A stretch of DNA of 64,000 bases, taken from an uncultured Muribaculum sp. GTDB taxonomy: Bacteria; Bacteroidota; Bacteroidia; Bacteroidales; Muribaculaceae. Where the stretch lies: the NCBI GenBank assembly GCA_910578785.1, contig CAJTSJ010000007.1, forward strand, positions 1-64,000, written 5' to 3'. The notes below the pieces were generated by a model. The model saw only the letters and a list, made by a program, of their open reading frames with translations. It did no database searches and was not told where the DNA came from. The position numbers and the translations under genes are program-made. Position 1 is the first letter of the stretch; the number at the start of each line of letters is the position of its first letter. Below are positions 41,453-50,223 of the stretch, piece after piece.

Positions 41453-42231
41453 GTGTTGTCGTTGTTGTGGTAGTGGTTGAATATTGAGTCGGACAGCACG
41501 CGGTACAGTTCGGCATTTTCGCCGCCGAGCATGGCTTCGTGCTGAGCCATGACAGCTTTGTCGCCTCTTCGTGCGGGACCTGTCTGACCCTTTTCCGGCG
41601 AAATCTCCATGGCCTTGTCGATTGTGGCCATTATGAGCGAACGGAACACCCTGATGTCGAGTCCGTCCTTGTGGAGCAGGCTGTCGGCCCGGGTCCACAT
41701 ATAGTTGGTGAAGTTGCAGGCAAACACTGCCGCTATGTGCAGGCGCTTGCGCCGTTCTGAGTCGGCATGATGTATTTTTGCCGAGACGAGCCGTGCTGTA
41801 TCTTCGATTAGGTCAAGGGCTTCTTCAGACGAGGCTTCAATGAAGAAGGGCACTTCAGACATGTCCACTTCGGTCTCTTTAGAGAATGTCTGCAAGGGAT
41901 ACAGCACTCCGTGTGCTTCCCCTACGCCCGAAAGTGCTTCGGACGGAGTGGATCCGGACGTGTGTACCCAGATGCCTTTGTCGAAATTCTTCAGCCTGCC
42001 TGTAAGTTGAGCTATGGCATCGTCCTTGACCGATATGATGTACAGGTCGGCGTCGCTGTCAATCTCCGACAGCGAGTCAACGGCTTTGGCTCCGACCTTC
42101 AAGGCCAGAGTTTGGGCGTTTTCAAGTCTGTGATTGTAAATCTGGATTATGTCGGCTTTCCCGGCAAGTGCCGAGGCGATATGCGTCGCCACGTTCCCGG
42201 CTCCGAGAATCACTATTCGGGGCCGTCTCAT
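41449..42231 (-). CDS. Rossmann-fold protein with DUF2520 (predicted oxidoreductase)
   Basis: The 260-residue protein has an N-terminal NAD(P)-binding RIVILGAGNVATHIASALAG, then DLYIISVKDDAIAQL and GIWVHTSGSTPSEAL. A C-terminal DUF2520 helical domain follows (RLHIAAVFACNFTNYMWTRADSLL). It resembles pyrroline-5-carboxylate or ketopantoate reductases in fold; the reaction is not known. The ATG at 42231 overlaps the nitroreductase stop by 4 nt and begins the Rossmann fold, so the longer frame to 42333 is rejected. Its stop overlaps the kdsC-like start as well. Confidence 0.9.
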   Translation of the reverse strand: MRRPRIVILGAGNVATHIASALAGKADIIQIYNHRLENAQTLALKVGAKAVDSLSEIDSDADLYIISVKDDAIAQLTGRLKNFDKGIWVHTSGSTPSEALSGVGEAHGVLYPLQTFSKETEVDMSEVPFFIEASSEEALDLIEDTARLVSAKIHHADSERRKRLHIAAVFACNFTNYMWTRADSLLHKDGLDIRVFRSLIMATIDKAMEISPEKGQTGPARRGDKAVMAQHEAMLGGENAELYRVLSDSIFNHYHNNDNT

Positions 42232-42767
42232 CAGCGCTCCTGCCAGCTTCCGATATGTACTTTCTCCCAGAGCAGTTTTTCGGTGTTCTGGGGCTTCTTG
42301 GTCTCGTCGGGGTAGCCGAGAGTGATTATGCATACGGGAAGGATGGTGTCGGGCATCTCGAGCACATTCTGGACATAGGTCTCCGATTCGATGTCAGTCG
42401 ACGTGTAGCGTCCGCGAATCTGAATCCAGCACGAACCTAAGCCGAGGTCCTGGGCCTGAAGCTGTATGTATGTGGCGGCGATTGCGGCATCCTCTATCCA
42501 TGGGTCGCTTGCCTCGACGTCAACTGCCACCACTACTGCGAGCGCGCAGTGGGCTATCGGTCCGGCTCCGCCTTCCTTGCACTTGCTGAGAGCTTCAAGC
42601 TTCGCCGAATCCTCTACCAGCACGAACTGCCACGGACGGGAGCTTTTAGATGTCGGCGCCATAAGCGCGGCTTCAATGATGGTCTTTACTTTATCCGCAG
42701 GAATTTCTTCGTCGGTGTATTTTCGGATGCTTCGACGGTTGACTATCAGGTCATGAAAATTTTCCAT
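42231..42767 (-). CDS. Nitroreductase-family FMN oxidoreductase
   Basis: The 178-residue protein has the FMN-binding NRRSIRKYTDEEIPADKV at the N-terminus, APTSKSSRPWQFVLV, AAIAATYIQLQAQDLGLGSCWI and ILPVCIITLGYPDETKKPQN. The family reduces nitro compounds, quinones or flavins with NAD(P)H. The substrate is unknown. It is coupled to the DUF2520 gene by a 4-nt overlap and lies 12 nt after the HU/SPOR gene. Confidence 0.93.
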   Translation of the reverse strand: MENFHDLIVNRRSIRKYTDEEIPADKVKTIIEAALMAPTSKSSRPWQFVLVEDSAKLEALSKCKEGGAGPIAHCALAVVVAVDVEASDPWIEDAAIAATYIQLQAQDLGLGSCWIQIRGRYTSTDIESETYVQNVLEMPDTILPVCIITLGYPDETKKPQNTEKLLWEKVHIGSWQER

Positions 42768-42779
42768 AGACTTATGGTT

Positions 42780-43754
42780 TTATCGTTTGCACACCCAGGC
42801 ATCGGGATAACGCCCGGACTTATTGTAGGAGTTCGCTTCCGAATAGGTGGCGCCGGAAGACGCGTATACTCTGAACCTGCCGTCGACTTCGAGCACGCCG
42901 AGGCTGTCGGATTCGGAATGACGGCGTATGTAGTCGTCGGCCAGCGCTTTGGAGGGCAATGACGCTACAACCAGAAAATACCTGTCGTCGGCATTCATTC
43001 GCTTGTAGCTGTCGGAATATGCCCTGTCGGCCGTCCGTCCGGATATAGAGGAACAGGCCTCTTCCTGGTCGGGGTAGGCGATATTCAGGCTGATGTATGG
43101 ATTTTCGTCAAAAATCGGAGTGTATACGTCGTCCGGGCTTTTTGTGATGGTTATCGCCATTGAAGCCCGGTTGGAGCTTTCGTCGACCATAGGGGTTGAC
43201 AACGCGAATCCGAGCATGAGGAACACGATAATGGATGCGGCAATCTGGATAATGTTGCGGCTGACAGGAACGTAGTACAATTCCTTCTTTTTCGATTCTT
43301 CGGCTTCGGTAGATTCGGCGGTAAGCTCCGAAAGAGCTTTCATGCCGACGGGAGCAAGCCCGGTCAGTCTTGGCGAGACATTGGTGGCCTCGAACGGCTC
43401 GAACAAGTATGTCGGCTTGTCTTCGCCGTTTGCGGTAAGTATGCCCAACCGTCCTAATGCAAATTCGCTCTGGGCCTGGATGATGCTCTGTATTTCGCGA
43501 ATCTGTTCGCTGACTATGGCCGAAGCTTCGTCATATGTGATGTTTTCTTTCCGGGCCACGGAACTTGCGAGAAGTCCGTCGTTGTACACTATTTCCGGAT
43601 TGAACGACAGGTGGCGTCTTGGGGGGAAGATGCATCCAAGTTCCTCGTCGATATACGCAGGAGTCCGGTGGGCTATGAGCGCACCGATTCCGGGTATTAC
43701 TACGCAGTCGTGGCGGAGTATGAGGTATTCAATATGTCCTGTCAGGGTAATCAC
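42780..43754 (-). CDS. HU-CCDC81-domain, membrane and SPOR-like protein
   Basis: The 324-residue protein combines an N-terminal pair of HU-like domains of the Bacteroidetes CCDC81 type (HIEYLILRHDCVVIPGIGALIAH, then SFNPEIVYNDGLLASSVARKENITYDEA) with one transmembrane helix (about residues 170-190, IIQIAASIIVFLMLGFAL). A C-terminal periplasmic SPOR-like domain follows (DRYFLVVASLPSKALADDYIRR, RVYASSGATYSEANSY). It would thus link cytoplasmic HU-type domains to septal peptidoglycan. The start is GTG with the promoter -7 element only 4 nt before it, so the message may be leaderless. It leads a five-gene operon. Confidence 0.85.
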   Translation of the reverse strand: MITLTGHIEYLILRHDCVVIPGIGALIAHRTPAYIDEELGCIFPPRRHLSFNPEIVYNDGLLASSVARKENITYDEASAIVSEQIREIQSIIQAQSEFALGRLGILTANGEDKPTYLFEPFEATNVSPRLTGLAPVGMKALSELTAESTEAEESKKKELYYVPVSRNIIQIAASIIVFLMLGFALSTPMVDESSNRASMAITITKSPDDVYTPIFDENPYISLNIAYPDQEEACSSISGRTADRAYSDSYKRMNADDRYFLVVASLPSKALADDYIRRHSESDSLGVLEVDGRFRVYASSGATYSEANSYNKSGRYPDAWVCKR

Positions 43755-43758
43755 ACTA

Positions 43759-43766
43759 CAAAGATA
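43759..43766 (-). promoter_or_regulatory. Promoter -7 element of the HU/SPOR operon
   Basis: Minus-strand TATCTTTG ends 4 nt before the GTG start at 43754. Confidence 0.6.
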
Positions 43767-43892
43767 GTGACTTTCCGCTACATTTCAAAGCGGGCGGAGT
43801 CATATTATTTTTACATATTTTGCGGTCTTTTGTGATTGATTGATTTAACATCTTGATATGGTGGAATTTTAAGCCGAATGCTTAATCAACCG

Positions 43893-45374
43893 CTATTTTG
43901 ACCAGAAAGCCGGGGTGAAGAGTATGAGCACGGTGAACAGTTCCAGACGGCCGATTAGCATCAGGAATGACAGTACCCACTTGCCGAAATCGGGGATGAC
44001 ATCGTAGCCGATGCCTCCCACGCCTGTCACACCGGCTCCAAGTCCGATATTTGACACGCAGGAGAACGAACTGAAGAACGCATCGACAATGGGGATGCCT
44101 GCCGCCGTCAGTACAATGCCCCCGAAAGCTATGATCATGACGTATATACACAGGAAGGCTATAACTTTGTCGACCGTTTCAGGCGACATGATGGATCCGT
44201 TTATCCTGACGGAACGTATGGCGTTGGGATGTACCGAGCGGTACAGTTCATTGTTGGTGTTTTTCAGAAGGTACAGAAGACGGTCGATTTTCGCACCGCC
44301 GCTTGTCGATCCGGCACAGGCTCCGAAAAACATCAGCAGAAACACCATGGCGAGTACGAACGGTCCCCAGTTTTCGAAATTGTTTGCCGTAAGTCCGGTC
44401 GACGACATGGTGGTGATGATCTGGAACAGGGGGTCTATGGTCACATCGGTCCAGGAATATGCTTTGCCGCCTACCACGATTGCAATGACAAAGGCGATGA
44501 ATGATACGGCGATAATCCTTATGTAGGCCACGAATGTGTCGTTCTGCCAAAGGGCTTTGACATTGCCGTTCATGCTTTTGTAAATCAGGCTGAAGTTGAC
44601 TCCGCCAAGAAACATAAACAGCGTTACGATGATTTTGATGTAGTTGGAGTCCCAGTATCCGATGCTGTCGTCGTGGGTTGAGAAACCTCCTGTCGACATG
44701 GTCGAAAGCGCATGGCAGATGCTGTCAAATGCATCCATCGGTCCTATGTACAGTAGCCCGAACAGTATGAGTGTCAGGATTATATATATTCCCCATAGAC
44801 CCTTGGCTGTCTGGCTTATGCGGGGACGGAGCTTTTCATGCGTTATGCCGGTCACTTCGGCGTTAAACATCTGCATGCCCCCTGAGTAGTTGAGCATCGG
44901 CAGTATGGCAAGTGTGAAAAGTATGATTCCCATGCCTCCGAGCCATTGGGTCAGGCATCGCCACATGTTTATGCCGTGCGACAGACTTTCGACCGACGGA
45001 TATACAGTCGATCCGGTGGTGGTAAATCCCGACATGGTTTCATAAAAAGCGTCCGTCAGGCCTATCGGCGTGGCGCATAGCATGAAGGGAATCATTCCGA
45101 AGAAAGAGAATACCACCCATACCAGCGCGGTCAGCAGAAATCCTTCGCGTTTGGCCATGGACAGCGATGCCGGCCTGATGCAGAATGTCATCAAGGCCCC
45201 GCATCCTACAGTCAGGGCCACGGCCGTAGCAAATGCCCATGCGTCAGTCTCGTCATAGAGCAGGCATGTCAGCAATGGGATAAGCATGAACGCGCCTTCG
45301 ACCATCAACAACCATCCAAGCACCCGCAGGAGCATGGGATAATTGATTCGCCGTGTGTTGCTGAATATAACCAT
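43893..45374 (-). CDS. trkH: TrkH-family potassium uptake protein
   Basis: The 493-residue inner-membrane protein forms the K+ channel of the Trk system with about 10-12 helices in four pore repeats. Selectivity-filter-like segments are TMSGFTTTGSTVYPSVE, ALSTMSTGGFSTHDDS, ITTMSSTGLTANNFENWG and SCVSNIGLGAGVTGVGG, each with the key Gly. Between the third and fourth the GACAGSTSGGAKIDRLLYLLK loop is also typical. It lies 17 nt after trkA, so both subunits are made together. The end PAFWSK is normal. Confidence 0.95.
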   Translation of the reverse strand: MVIFSNTRRINYPMLLRVLGWLLMVEGAFMLIPLLTCLLYDETDAWAFATAVALTVGCGALMTFCIRPASLSMAKREGFLLTALVWVVFSFFGMIPFMLCATPIGLTDAFYETMSGFTTTGSTVYPSVESLSHGINMWRCLTQWLGGMGIILFTLAILPMLNYSGGMQMFNAEVTGITHEKLRPRISQTAKGLWGIYIILTLILFGLLYIGPMDAFDSICHALSTMSTGGFSTHDDSIGYWDSNYIKIIVTLFMFLGGVNFSLIYKSMNGNVKALWQNDTFVAYIRIIAVSFIAFVIAIVVGGKAYSWTDVTIDPLFQIITTMSSTGLTANNFENWGPFVLAMVFLLMFFGACAGSTSGGAKIDRLLYLLKNTNNELYRSVHPNAIRSVRINGSIMSPETVDKVIAFLCIYVMIIAFGGIVLTAAGIPIVDAFFSSFSCVSNIGLGAGVTGVGGIGYDVIPDFGKWVLSFLMLIGRLELFTVLILFTPAFWSK

Positions 45375-45391
45375 CTAAGTTAATATTGCGG

Positions 45392-46726
45392 TCAATAAAA
45401 CAAACGTTCAATCTTGTGCAGCGCTCCTGACAGACAGAACACTACCACGTTGTCGCCGGGTTCGATGACCGTGTTTCCGGACACCAGCATTCCTGTGCCG
45501 TTTCTCACAAGTCCGGCAATGGTCATGCCGTGAGGAAGCGACAGGCTTTTGACCGGTCCGCGGGTGATTTTGCTCTTTGGCTTGACCTCTATCTCCGCGA
45601 CTTCGGCGTCCGCCATGGCGAGACACTTCGTGGTGCTGACGTCGGAGTCAAGGAGTATCTGGAATATCTTACTTGAAGCAAGAAGCTTCTTGTTTATGAT
45701 GGTTCCGATGTTGAGTCCTTCTGCCTCCGATATGAACTGGAGGTCTTCGACTTCGGCGATGGTCTTTTTTATGCCGAGCTCCTTGGCTGTAAGGCAGGTG
45801 AGTATGTTGGTCTCCGAGCTGTCGGTCAGGGCTATGAAAGCGTCGTAGTCGTCGATGCTTTCGTCGCGCAGCACCTCGATGTCGCGGGCGTCTCCCTGTA
45901 CAATGTCGCAGTTCGGACATTTTTCCGGAAGCAGACGGCATTTGGCTTTGTCGTTCTCGATTATTTTGAATTTGAATTCATTGCCTGCGAGTGCCGCCAG
46001 CCGGATGGCGATTCTGCTTCCTCCCATCACCATCACACGCCGTATGCGGTGGTGTGTCTTGCCGCATATGTCGAGCAGATCGTCGACGTGGTTGCGGGTG
46101 GTGGCGAAATAAAGGATGTCGTTCAGCAATATCCGGTCGTCGCCTCGCGGGATGATGGTCTCGTGCTTGCGCTTGATGGCCGCCACGTGGAAGTTGTGTT
46201 CCGTCATGGCGAATTCCTTCAGCTGCATGTCGATTATCTTTGCCGTGTCGCGGATTTTTACGCCGACGATTATAAGCTGTCCGTCGTGAAGCTCAAACCA
46301 ATGGCGCACCCATGAACGCCGGAGCGCGGTGATAATCTCCTGTGCGGCCAGATATTCCGGATATATCACTGCATTTACGCCCAGATTGGTGAAAAACGGC
46401 CGGTTGTTGAAATCCTGAAATTCGTAATTGTCTATGCGGGCCACTGTCTTTTTGGCGCCGATGCTCTTGGCCATTGCGCAGGCCACCACATTGCTCGTCT
46501 CGTCGGGCGTGACGGCGATAAAAAGGTCGCAACGGTCTACTCCCGCCTCTTTGAGCGATTTAAACGATATGGGGTTACCCCTCAGCGTCATCAGGTTATA
46601 GTTCGCGTCTATGTTGGCGAGCCGTTCGCGGTTGTCATCCAAAAGCATGATGTCCTGCTCCTCGCGCGACAACAATTTTGCGAGGTGCGAACCTACTTCT
46701 CCTGCTCCGGCTATTACTATTTTCAT
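45392..46726 (-). CDS. trkA: Trk potassium system regulatory subunit TrkA
   Basis: The 444-residue peripheral protein has two RCK (TrkA-N/TrkA-C) units. Unit 1 begins KIVIAGAGEVGSHLAKLLSREEQD, and unit 2 begins RRVMVMGGSRIAIRLAALAGN near residue 232. Each is followed by a TrkA-C ligand domain, the last being MTIAGLVRNGTGMLVSGNTVIEPGD. It binds NAD(H) or nucleotides and gates TrkH at the membrane. The start overlaps the dxs stop by 4 nt (ATGA), a trk-dxs linkage seen in Bacteroidetes. Confidence 0.95.
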   Translation of the reverse strand: MKIVIAGAGEVGSHLAKLLSREEQDIMLLDDNRERLANIDANYNLMTLRGNPISFKSLKEAGVDRCDLFIAVTPDETSNVVACAMAKSIGAKKTVARIDNYEFQDFNNRPFFTNLGVNAVIYPEYLAAQEIITALRRSWVRHWFELHDGQLIIVGVKIRDTAKIIDMQLKEFAMTEHNFHVAAIKRKHETIIPRGDDRILLNDILYFATTRNHVDDLLDICGKTHHRIRRVMVMGGSRIAIRLAALAGNEFKFKIIENDKAKCRLLPEKCPNCDIVQGDARDIEVLRDESIDDYDAFIALTDSSETNILTCLTAKELGIKKTIAEVEDLQFISEAEGLNIGTIINKKLLASSKIFQILLDSDVSTTKCLAMADAEVAEIEVKPKSKITRGPVKSLSLPHGMTIAGLVRNGTGMLVSGNTVIEPGDNVVVFCLSGALHKIERLFY

Positions 46727-48654
46727 GACTTTAGGTTGCTTTGATATAAATCTAACACGGCGTCATGGATAGCGTCGGCATCCATGTGGCATTGAGCCAT
46801 CAGCTCTGGAACTTTACCGTGTTCTACAAACTCATCAGGCACGCCGATTCGGATAACCCGGTTATGGTAACCATGGTCGTTCATCCAATCTTCGACTGCC
46901 GAACCGAATCCGCCGTCACGCATGCCGTCTTCAACGGTTATTATCGGACATCCTTTCTCGCCGACCTCTTTAAGTATGGACTCGTCAAGCGGTTTCAGGA
47001 ATATCATGTCGTAGTGTGCCGCACTGATGCCCGGATGCTCTTTGTCGAGCCTGTCAAGTGCCGAAGCCGTCTTGTTGGCCATGGTGCCGAGCGACAGGAT
47101 GGCTATGTCGTTGCCGTCGCGGAGCATGCGTCCTTTTCCGACCTTGATCGCTTTCATCGGAGTGCGCCAGTCCGGATTCAGTCCTTTGCCTCTGGGGTAG
47201 CGTATGACAAACGGTCCGAAGTCGGTAGCCTGCGACGTATACATGAGGTCGCGCAGGGTCTCTTCGTCGGCCGGAGCCGATATGACAATGCCCGGAATCG
47301 GCCGCAGATAGCATAGGTCGAATACTCCGTGATGCGTCACTCCGTCTTCGCCGACTATGCCGGCGCGGTCTATGCAGAATGTGACAGGGAGGTGCTGTAT
47401 GGCCACGTCGTGGATGATGTGGTCGAACGCACGTTGCAGGAACGACGAGTAGATGGCGCAGAACGGTTTCATGCCGTCCTTGGCGAGACCTCCGGCAAAT
47501 GTCACCGCGTGGCCTTCGGAAATGCCGACGTCAAACACCCTGTCGGGCATCTGTTCCTGCATGATGCTCATGGACGTTCCGGATGGCATGGCGGCTGTGA
47601 TTCCGATGATTTTGTCGTTCTGACGTGCAAGTTCAAGCAGCGTATGGCCGAATACGTCCTGATACTTTGCCATGCTGTCTTGCATCGGCTCTGCTATCTT
47701 TTCTCCTGTCGAAGGATCGAATTTGCCTGGGGCGTGCCAGGAAGCCGGATCGGATTCGGCCGGTCTGTAGCCTTTGCCCTTGATGGTGCGTAGATGGAGA
47801 AGTTTTGGACCTTCGATGTCCTTTATGTCTGACAGCACTCTTACCACCTTTTCTATGTCGTGGCCGTCAAACGGTCCGAAATAGCGCAGGTTCAGTCCTT
47901 CGAATATGTTCTGCTGATGACCGATAAGCGACTTAAGGCTGTTGTTGAACCTAAGGATGAAGTTTTTCTGCTTGTCGGTGACAAGGTGCATCTTTTTCAG
48001 AAGCCTGTACAGCTTGAATCTGAAGTTGTTGTAGGCTTTAGTGGTGTTGATGTGGGTGAGGTATGAATTGAGCGCCCCGACATTGTGGTCGATTGACATG
48101 TCGTTGTCGTTCAGTATTATCAGCAGATTGTTTGGCGTGTTGGTGGCATTGTTCAGACCTTCGAATGCGAGCCCTCCGCTGATAGAAGCGTCGCCGATGA
48201 CGGCCACTACGTTGCGTTTGGGTGATTCGCCCTTAAGGGTCGATGCAACTGCCATGCCAAGTGCCGCCGATATCGAGTTAGATGCATGTCCGGCTGTGAA
48301 AGTGTCGTATTCGCTTTCTGCCGGATTGGGAAATCCGCTCAGCCCTCCTTTTTTACGGTTGGTGGGAAACGCATCGCGTCGTCCGGTCAGAAGCTTGTGT
48401 CCGTAGGCTTGATGGCCGACATCCCACACGATGCGGTCGTAAGGCGTGTTGAATACGTAATGAAGCGCCACGGTAAGCTCTACGGCGCCCATGCTCGAGG
48501 CGAAGTGGCCGGGATTGGACGACAGCGAGTTGATGAGGAAATCACGAATCTCACTGCATACCCCTGACAATTGCTTGACATCCAGCCGACGAAGGTCGGC
48601 CGGGGAATTGATCTTTGACAGTAGGGGATATTTACGGTCGTCAGACTTTTCCAT
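46723..48654 (-). CDS. dxs: 1-deoxy-D-xylulose-5-phosphate synthase
   Basis: The 643-residue thiamine-diphosphate enzyme makes DXP from pyruvate and glyceraldehyde-3-phosphate, the first step of the MEP isoprenoid path. Motifs: HYVFNTPYDRIVWDVGHQAYGHKLLTGR, the ThDP-binding VAVIGDASISGGLAFEGLNN with LLIILNDNDMSID, and the catalytic FDVGISEGHAVTFAGGLAKDG. The last reads EGH where E. coli has EQH. DRAGIVGEDGVTHHG and ITVEDGMRDGGFGSAV follow. Length is normal. It overlaps trkA by 4 nt downstream and a small membrane-protein gene by 14 nt upstream. Confidence 0.96.
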   Translation of the reverse strand: MEKSDDRKYPLLSKINSPADLRRLDVKQLSGVCSEIRDFLINSLSSNPGHFASSMGAVELTVALHYVFNTPYDRIVWDVGHQAYGHKLLTGRRDAFPTNRKKGGLSGFPNPAESEYDTFTAGHASNSISAALGMAVASTLKGESPKRNVVAVIGDASISGGLAFEGLNNATNTPNNLLIILNDNDMSIDHNVGALNSYLTHINTTKAYNNFRFKLYRLLKKMHLVTDKQKNFILRFNNSLKSLIGHQQNIFEGLNLRYFGPFDGHDIEKVVRVLSDIKDIEGPKLLHLRTIKGKGYRPAESDPASWHAPGKFDPSTGEKIAEPMQDSMAKYQDVFGHTLLELARQNDKIIGITAAMPSGTSMSIMQEQMPDRVFDVGISEGHAVTFAGGLAKDGMKPFCAIYSSFLQRAFDHIIHDVAIQHLPVTFCIDRAGIVGEDGVTHHGVFDLCYLRPIPGIVISAPADEETLRDLMYTSQATDFGPFVIRYPRGKGLNPDWRTPMKAIKVGKGRMLRDGNDIAILSLGTMANKTASALDRLDKEHPGISAAHYDMIFLKPLDESILKEVGEKGCPIITVEDGMRDGGFGSAVEDWMNDHGYHNRVIRIGVPDEFVEHGKVPELMAQCHMDADAIHDAVLDLYQSNLKS

Positions 48655-48823
48655 TTCCGTTGCGAAAATATTTTTTATATAATGGTATGAACACGACTCC
48701 TCCCGATATGATTATCGTCAGGATAGTCCATCCCGTCACACCGCGTCCGGCTATCATAAAGTAGCACAATATAAGCCATAATGCTGTGAGACACGTCAAT
48801 CGAAATATAGTGTAGCCGTTCAT
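48641..48823 (-). CDS. Small membrane protein upstream of dxs
   Basis: The 60-residue product has two hydrophobic segments (TCLTALWLILCYFMIAGRGV and TILTIIISGGVVFIPLYKK) and a basic tail (KKYFRNGNGKV), a plausible two-helix inner-membrane protein. It has no recognised family. It lies between the promoter TATCTTTG at 48914-48907 and the dxs start, and its last 14 nt overlap dxs in another frame, as expected for coupled genes. It may instead be non-coding leader; the hydrophobic pattern and fit between signals favour a gene. Confidence 0.6.
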   Translation of the reverse strand: MNGYTIFRLTCLTALWLILCYFMIAGRGVTGWTILTIIISGGVVFIPLYKKYFRNGNGKV

Positions 48824-48906
48824 ACTTATTATTCAGTGATAATGATACGGGCACGATACCTCGTGCCTGGTTAAGGAAAAAGCCACGGGCATTAGCCTTT
48901 TCGCTA

Positions 48907-48914
48907 CAAAGATA
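48907..48914 (-). promoter_or_regulatory. Promoter -7 element of the small membrane protein-dxs-trkA-trkH operon
   Basis: Minus-strand TATCTTTG, 83 nt before the small gene. It is divergent from the licD promoter 22 nt away. Confidence 0.6.
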
Positions 48915-48936
48915 GTAAACATTCTTGGAATTTAAG

Positions 48937-48944
48937 TAATTTTG
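48937..48944 (+). promoter_or_regulatory. Promoter -7 element of licD
   Basis: TAATTTTG on the plus strand, giving a leader of about 85 nt. The leader contains a short hairpin (AGGTGC/GCACCT, 48974-49006) followed by TTT, possibly an attenuator. Confidence 0.55.
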
Positions 48945-49036
48945 TAGGCGAGTTGCGCATGGCGGCTTGTAATAGGTGCGCTTCGCCTTTTATGGCCGAG
49001 GCACCTTTATGATCAGGAACTAAATAAATTAGAGTA

Positions 49037-49879
49037 ATGGCTAATTACGATATCAGAGCTCTCCAGATGCGGATTCTGGACATATTGCTGGCCTTTGACA
49101 AGATGTGTGCCGAGCACGGACTGCGTTATTGTATATGTTATGGGTCTATGATTGGGGCAGTTCGCCACAAGGGTTTTATTCCTTGGGACGATGACCTTGA
49201 CGTGGCTATGCCTCGTCCGGACTACGATAAGTTTATAGCGCATGCGTCCGAATGGTTGCCTAAACCGTTTGAGTTCGTATGTGCCGAAAACGACCCCGAC
49301 TATCCGCTTCCGTTCGGAAAGATTCAGGATGCTTCGACCACGCTTATCGAGCGTCCGCATCTTTATTATCTCGGGGGATGCTACATCGACGTGTTTCCTT
49401 ACGATGCTTTTGCCGACAACAAACTGGTGCGCTGGTGGCAGTGTACCCGATACTCGTTTTACCGCAAATGTCTTTATCTGGTGCATCGCGACCCATACAG
49501 GCACGGACGTGGACCGAGCTCTTGGATTCCGTTGCTGGTCAGGAAGATGTATACAATGCAGGGCTTGCAGAAGCGTATACGCAAGATTCTTACTAAAAAC
49601 GACTATGACAAGGCGAAGTACGCCTCGAGCTACACGGCAGGATATAACAAGGCGTTGCCGAAAGAAATCAGTGATAATTTCGGTCCCTATGAATTTGAAG
49701 GACACATAGTTCAGGGTATGGTTAAGTATGATCCGTATCTCAAGACTATGTATGGCGACTACATGCAGATTCCTCCCGAGGAGAAGCGTGTGCAGCACAA
49801 TTTCTATCATCTTGACCTTTACCATCCCTACCGGGAGTACAAGGGCAACGATAAGGATGATTATAAAAAGAAGAAGTAA
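49037..49879 (+). CDS. LicD-family phosphotransferase
   Basis: The 280-residue protein has the nucleotidyltransferase-like LicD core LRYCICYGSMIGAVRHKGFI and PWDDDLDVAMPRPDYDKF, then LPFGKIQDASTTLIERPHL, GGCYIDVFPYDAF and a basic Lys-rich C-terminus. LicD enzymes transfer phosphocholine or other phospho-alcohols from CDP-linked donors to cell-surface glycans. No choline kinase or CDP-choline gene is near. Its stop codon overlaps the ATG of the broken HipA-like gene (TAATG). Many LicD proteins act on capsule or glycolipid, so the acceptor is open. Confidence 0.9.
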   Translation: MANYDIRALQMRILDILLAFDKMCAEHGLRYCICYGSMIGAVRHKGFIPWDDDLDVAMPRPDYDKFIAHASEWLPKPFEFVCAENDPDYPLPFGKIQDASTTLIERPHLYYLGGCYIDVFPYDAFADNKLVRWWQCTRYSFYRKCLYLVHRDPYRHGRGPSSWIPLLVRKMYTMQGLQKRIRKILTKNDYDKAKYASSYTAGYNKALPKEISDNFGPYEFEGHIVQGMVKYDPYLKTMYGDYMQIPPEEKRVQHNFYHLDLYHPYREYKGNDKDDYKKKK

Positions 49880-50221
49880 TGGAGTTGCGCCGACAGTCCG
49901 TCTCCCGGTATATAGCTCCGCTCCGTGAGGGCGGGTCGTTGCCTGCGTTGGCTTCGTGCCGAATTGAATGTCGACAGGCGCAAGCTCGAAGTCTACGATT
50001 CGCCATTGTCGGAAGATGAACTTATCCGCCAGCTATCGGAATTCAAGCTGATAGGTGAGCGAGGTCGCGGATGCGGTCCTATGGGCCTGCTTGAGGCCGA
50101 AGAGCGCTTCCGCTGGCTGACGGCAGTCAAAAGTTCGGTCATTCAGACATCGCGTCCGCACGCCGGACTGACCGACGACCTTGACGCCACATTCGAACGC
50201 CTGTTTGCCGAACTCGTCTGA
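49879..50221 (+). pseudogene. Deletion scar: HipA-like kinase start fused out of frame to DUF3037 gene end
   Basis: Frame 1 from the ATG at 49879 reads MELRRQSVSRYIAPLREGGS then LPALAS, which matches how HipA-like kinases of Bacteroidetes begin. After about 26 codons (near 49950) the homology stops. From there another frame reads LRAELNVDRRKLEVY, then RFRWLTAVKSSVIQTSRPHA and ATFERLFAELV, the C-terminal part of a DUF3037 protein, the usual downstream partner. So about 230 HipA codons and 40 DUF3037 codons seem to be missing in one deletion. A GTG at 49925 could open the DUF3037 frame, but a functional product is doubtful. Confidence 0.75.
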
Positions 50222-50223
50222 AA

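Noticed and set aside
41453..41698. N-terminal extension of the kdsC-like gene
   Set aside because: It overlaps the DUF2520 coding region and adds Arg/His-rich residues outside the HAD fold; the ATG at 41452 fits a 4-nt coupling overlap.
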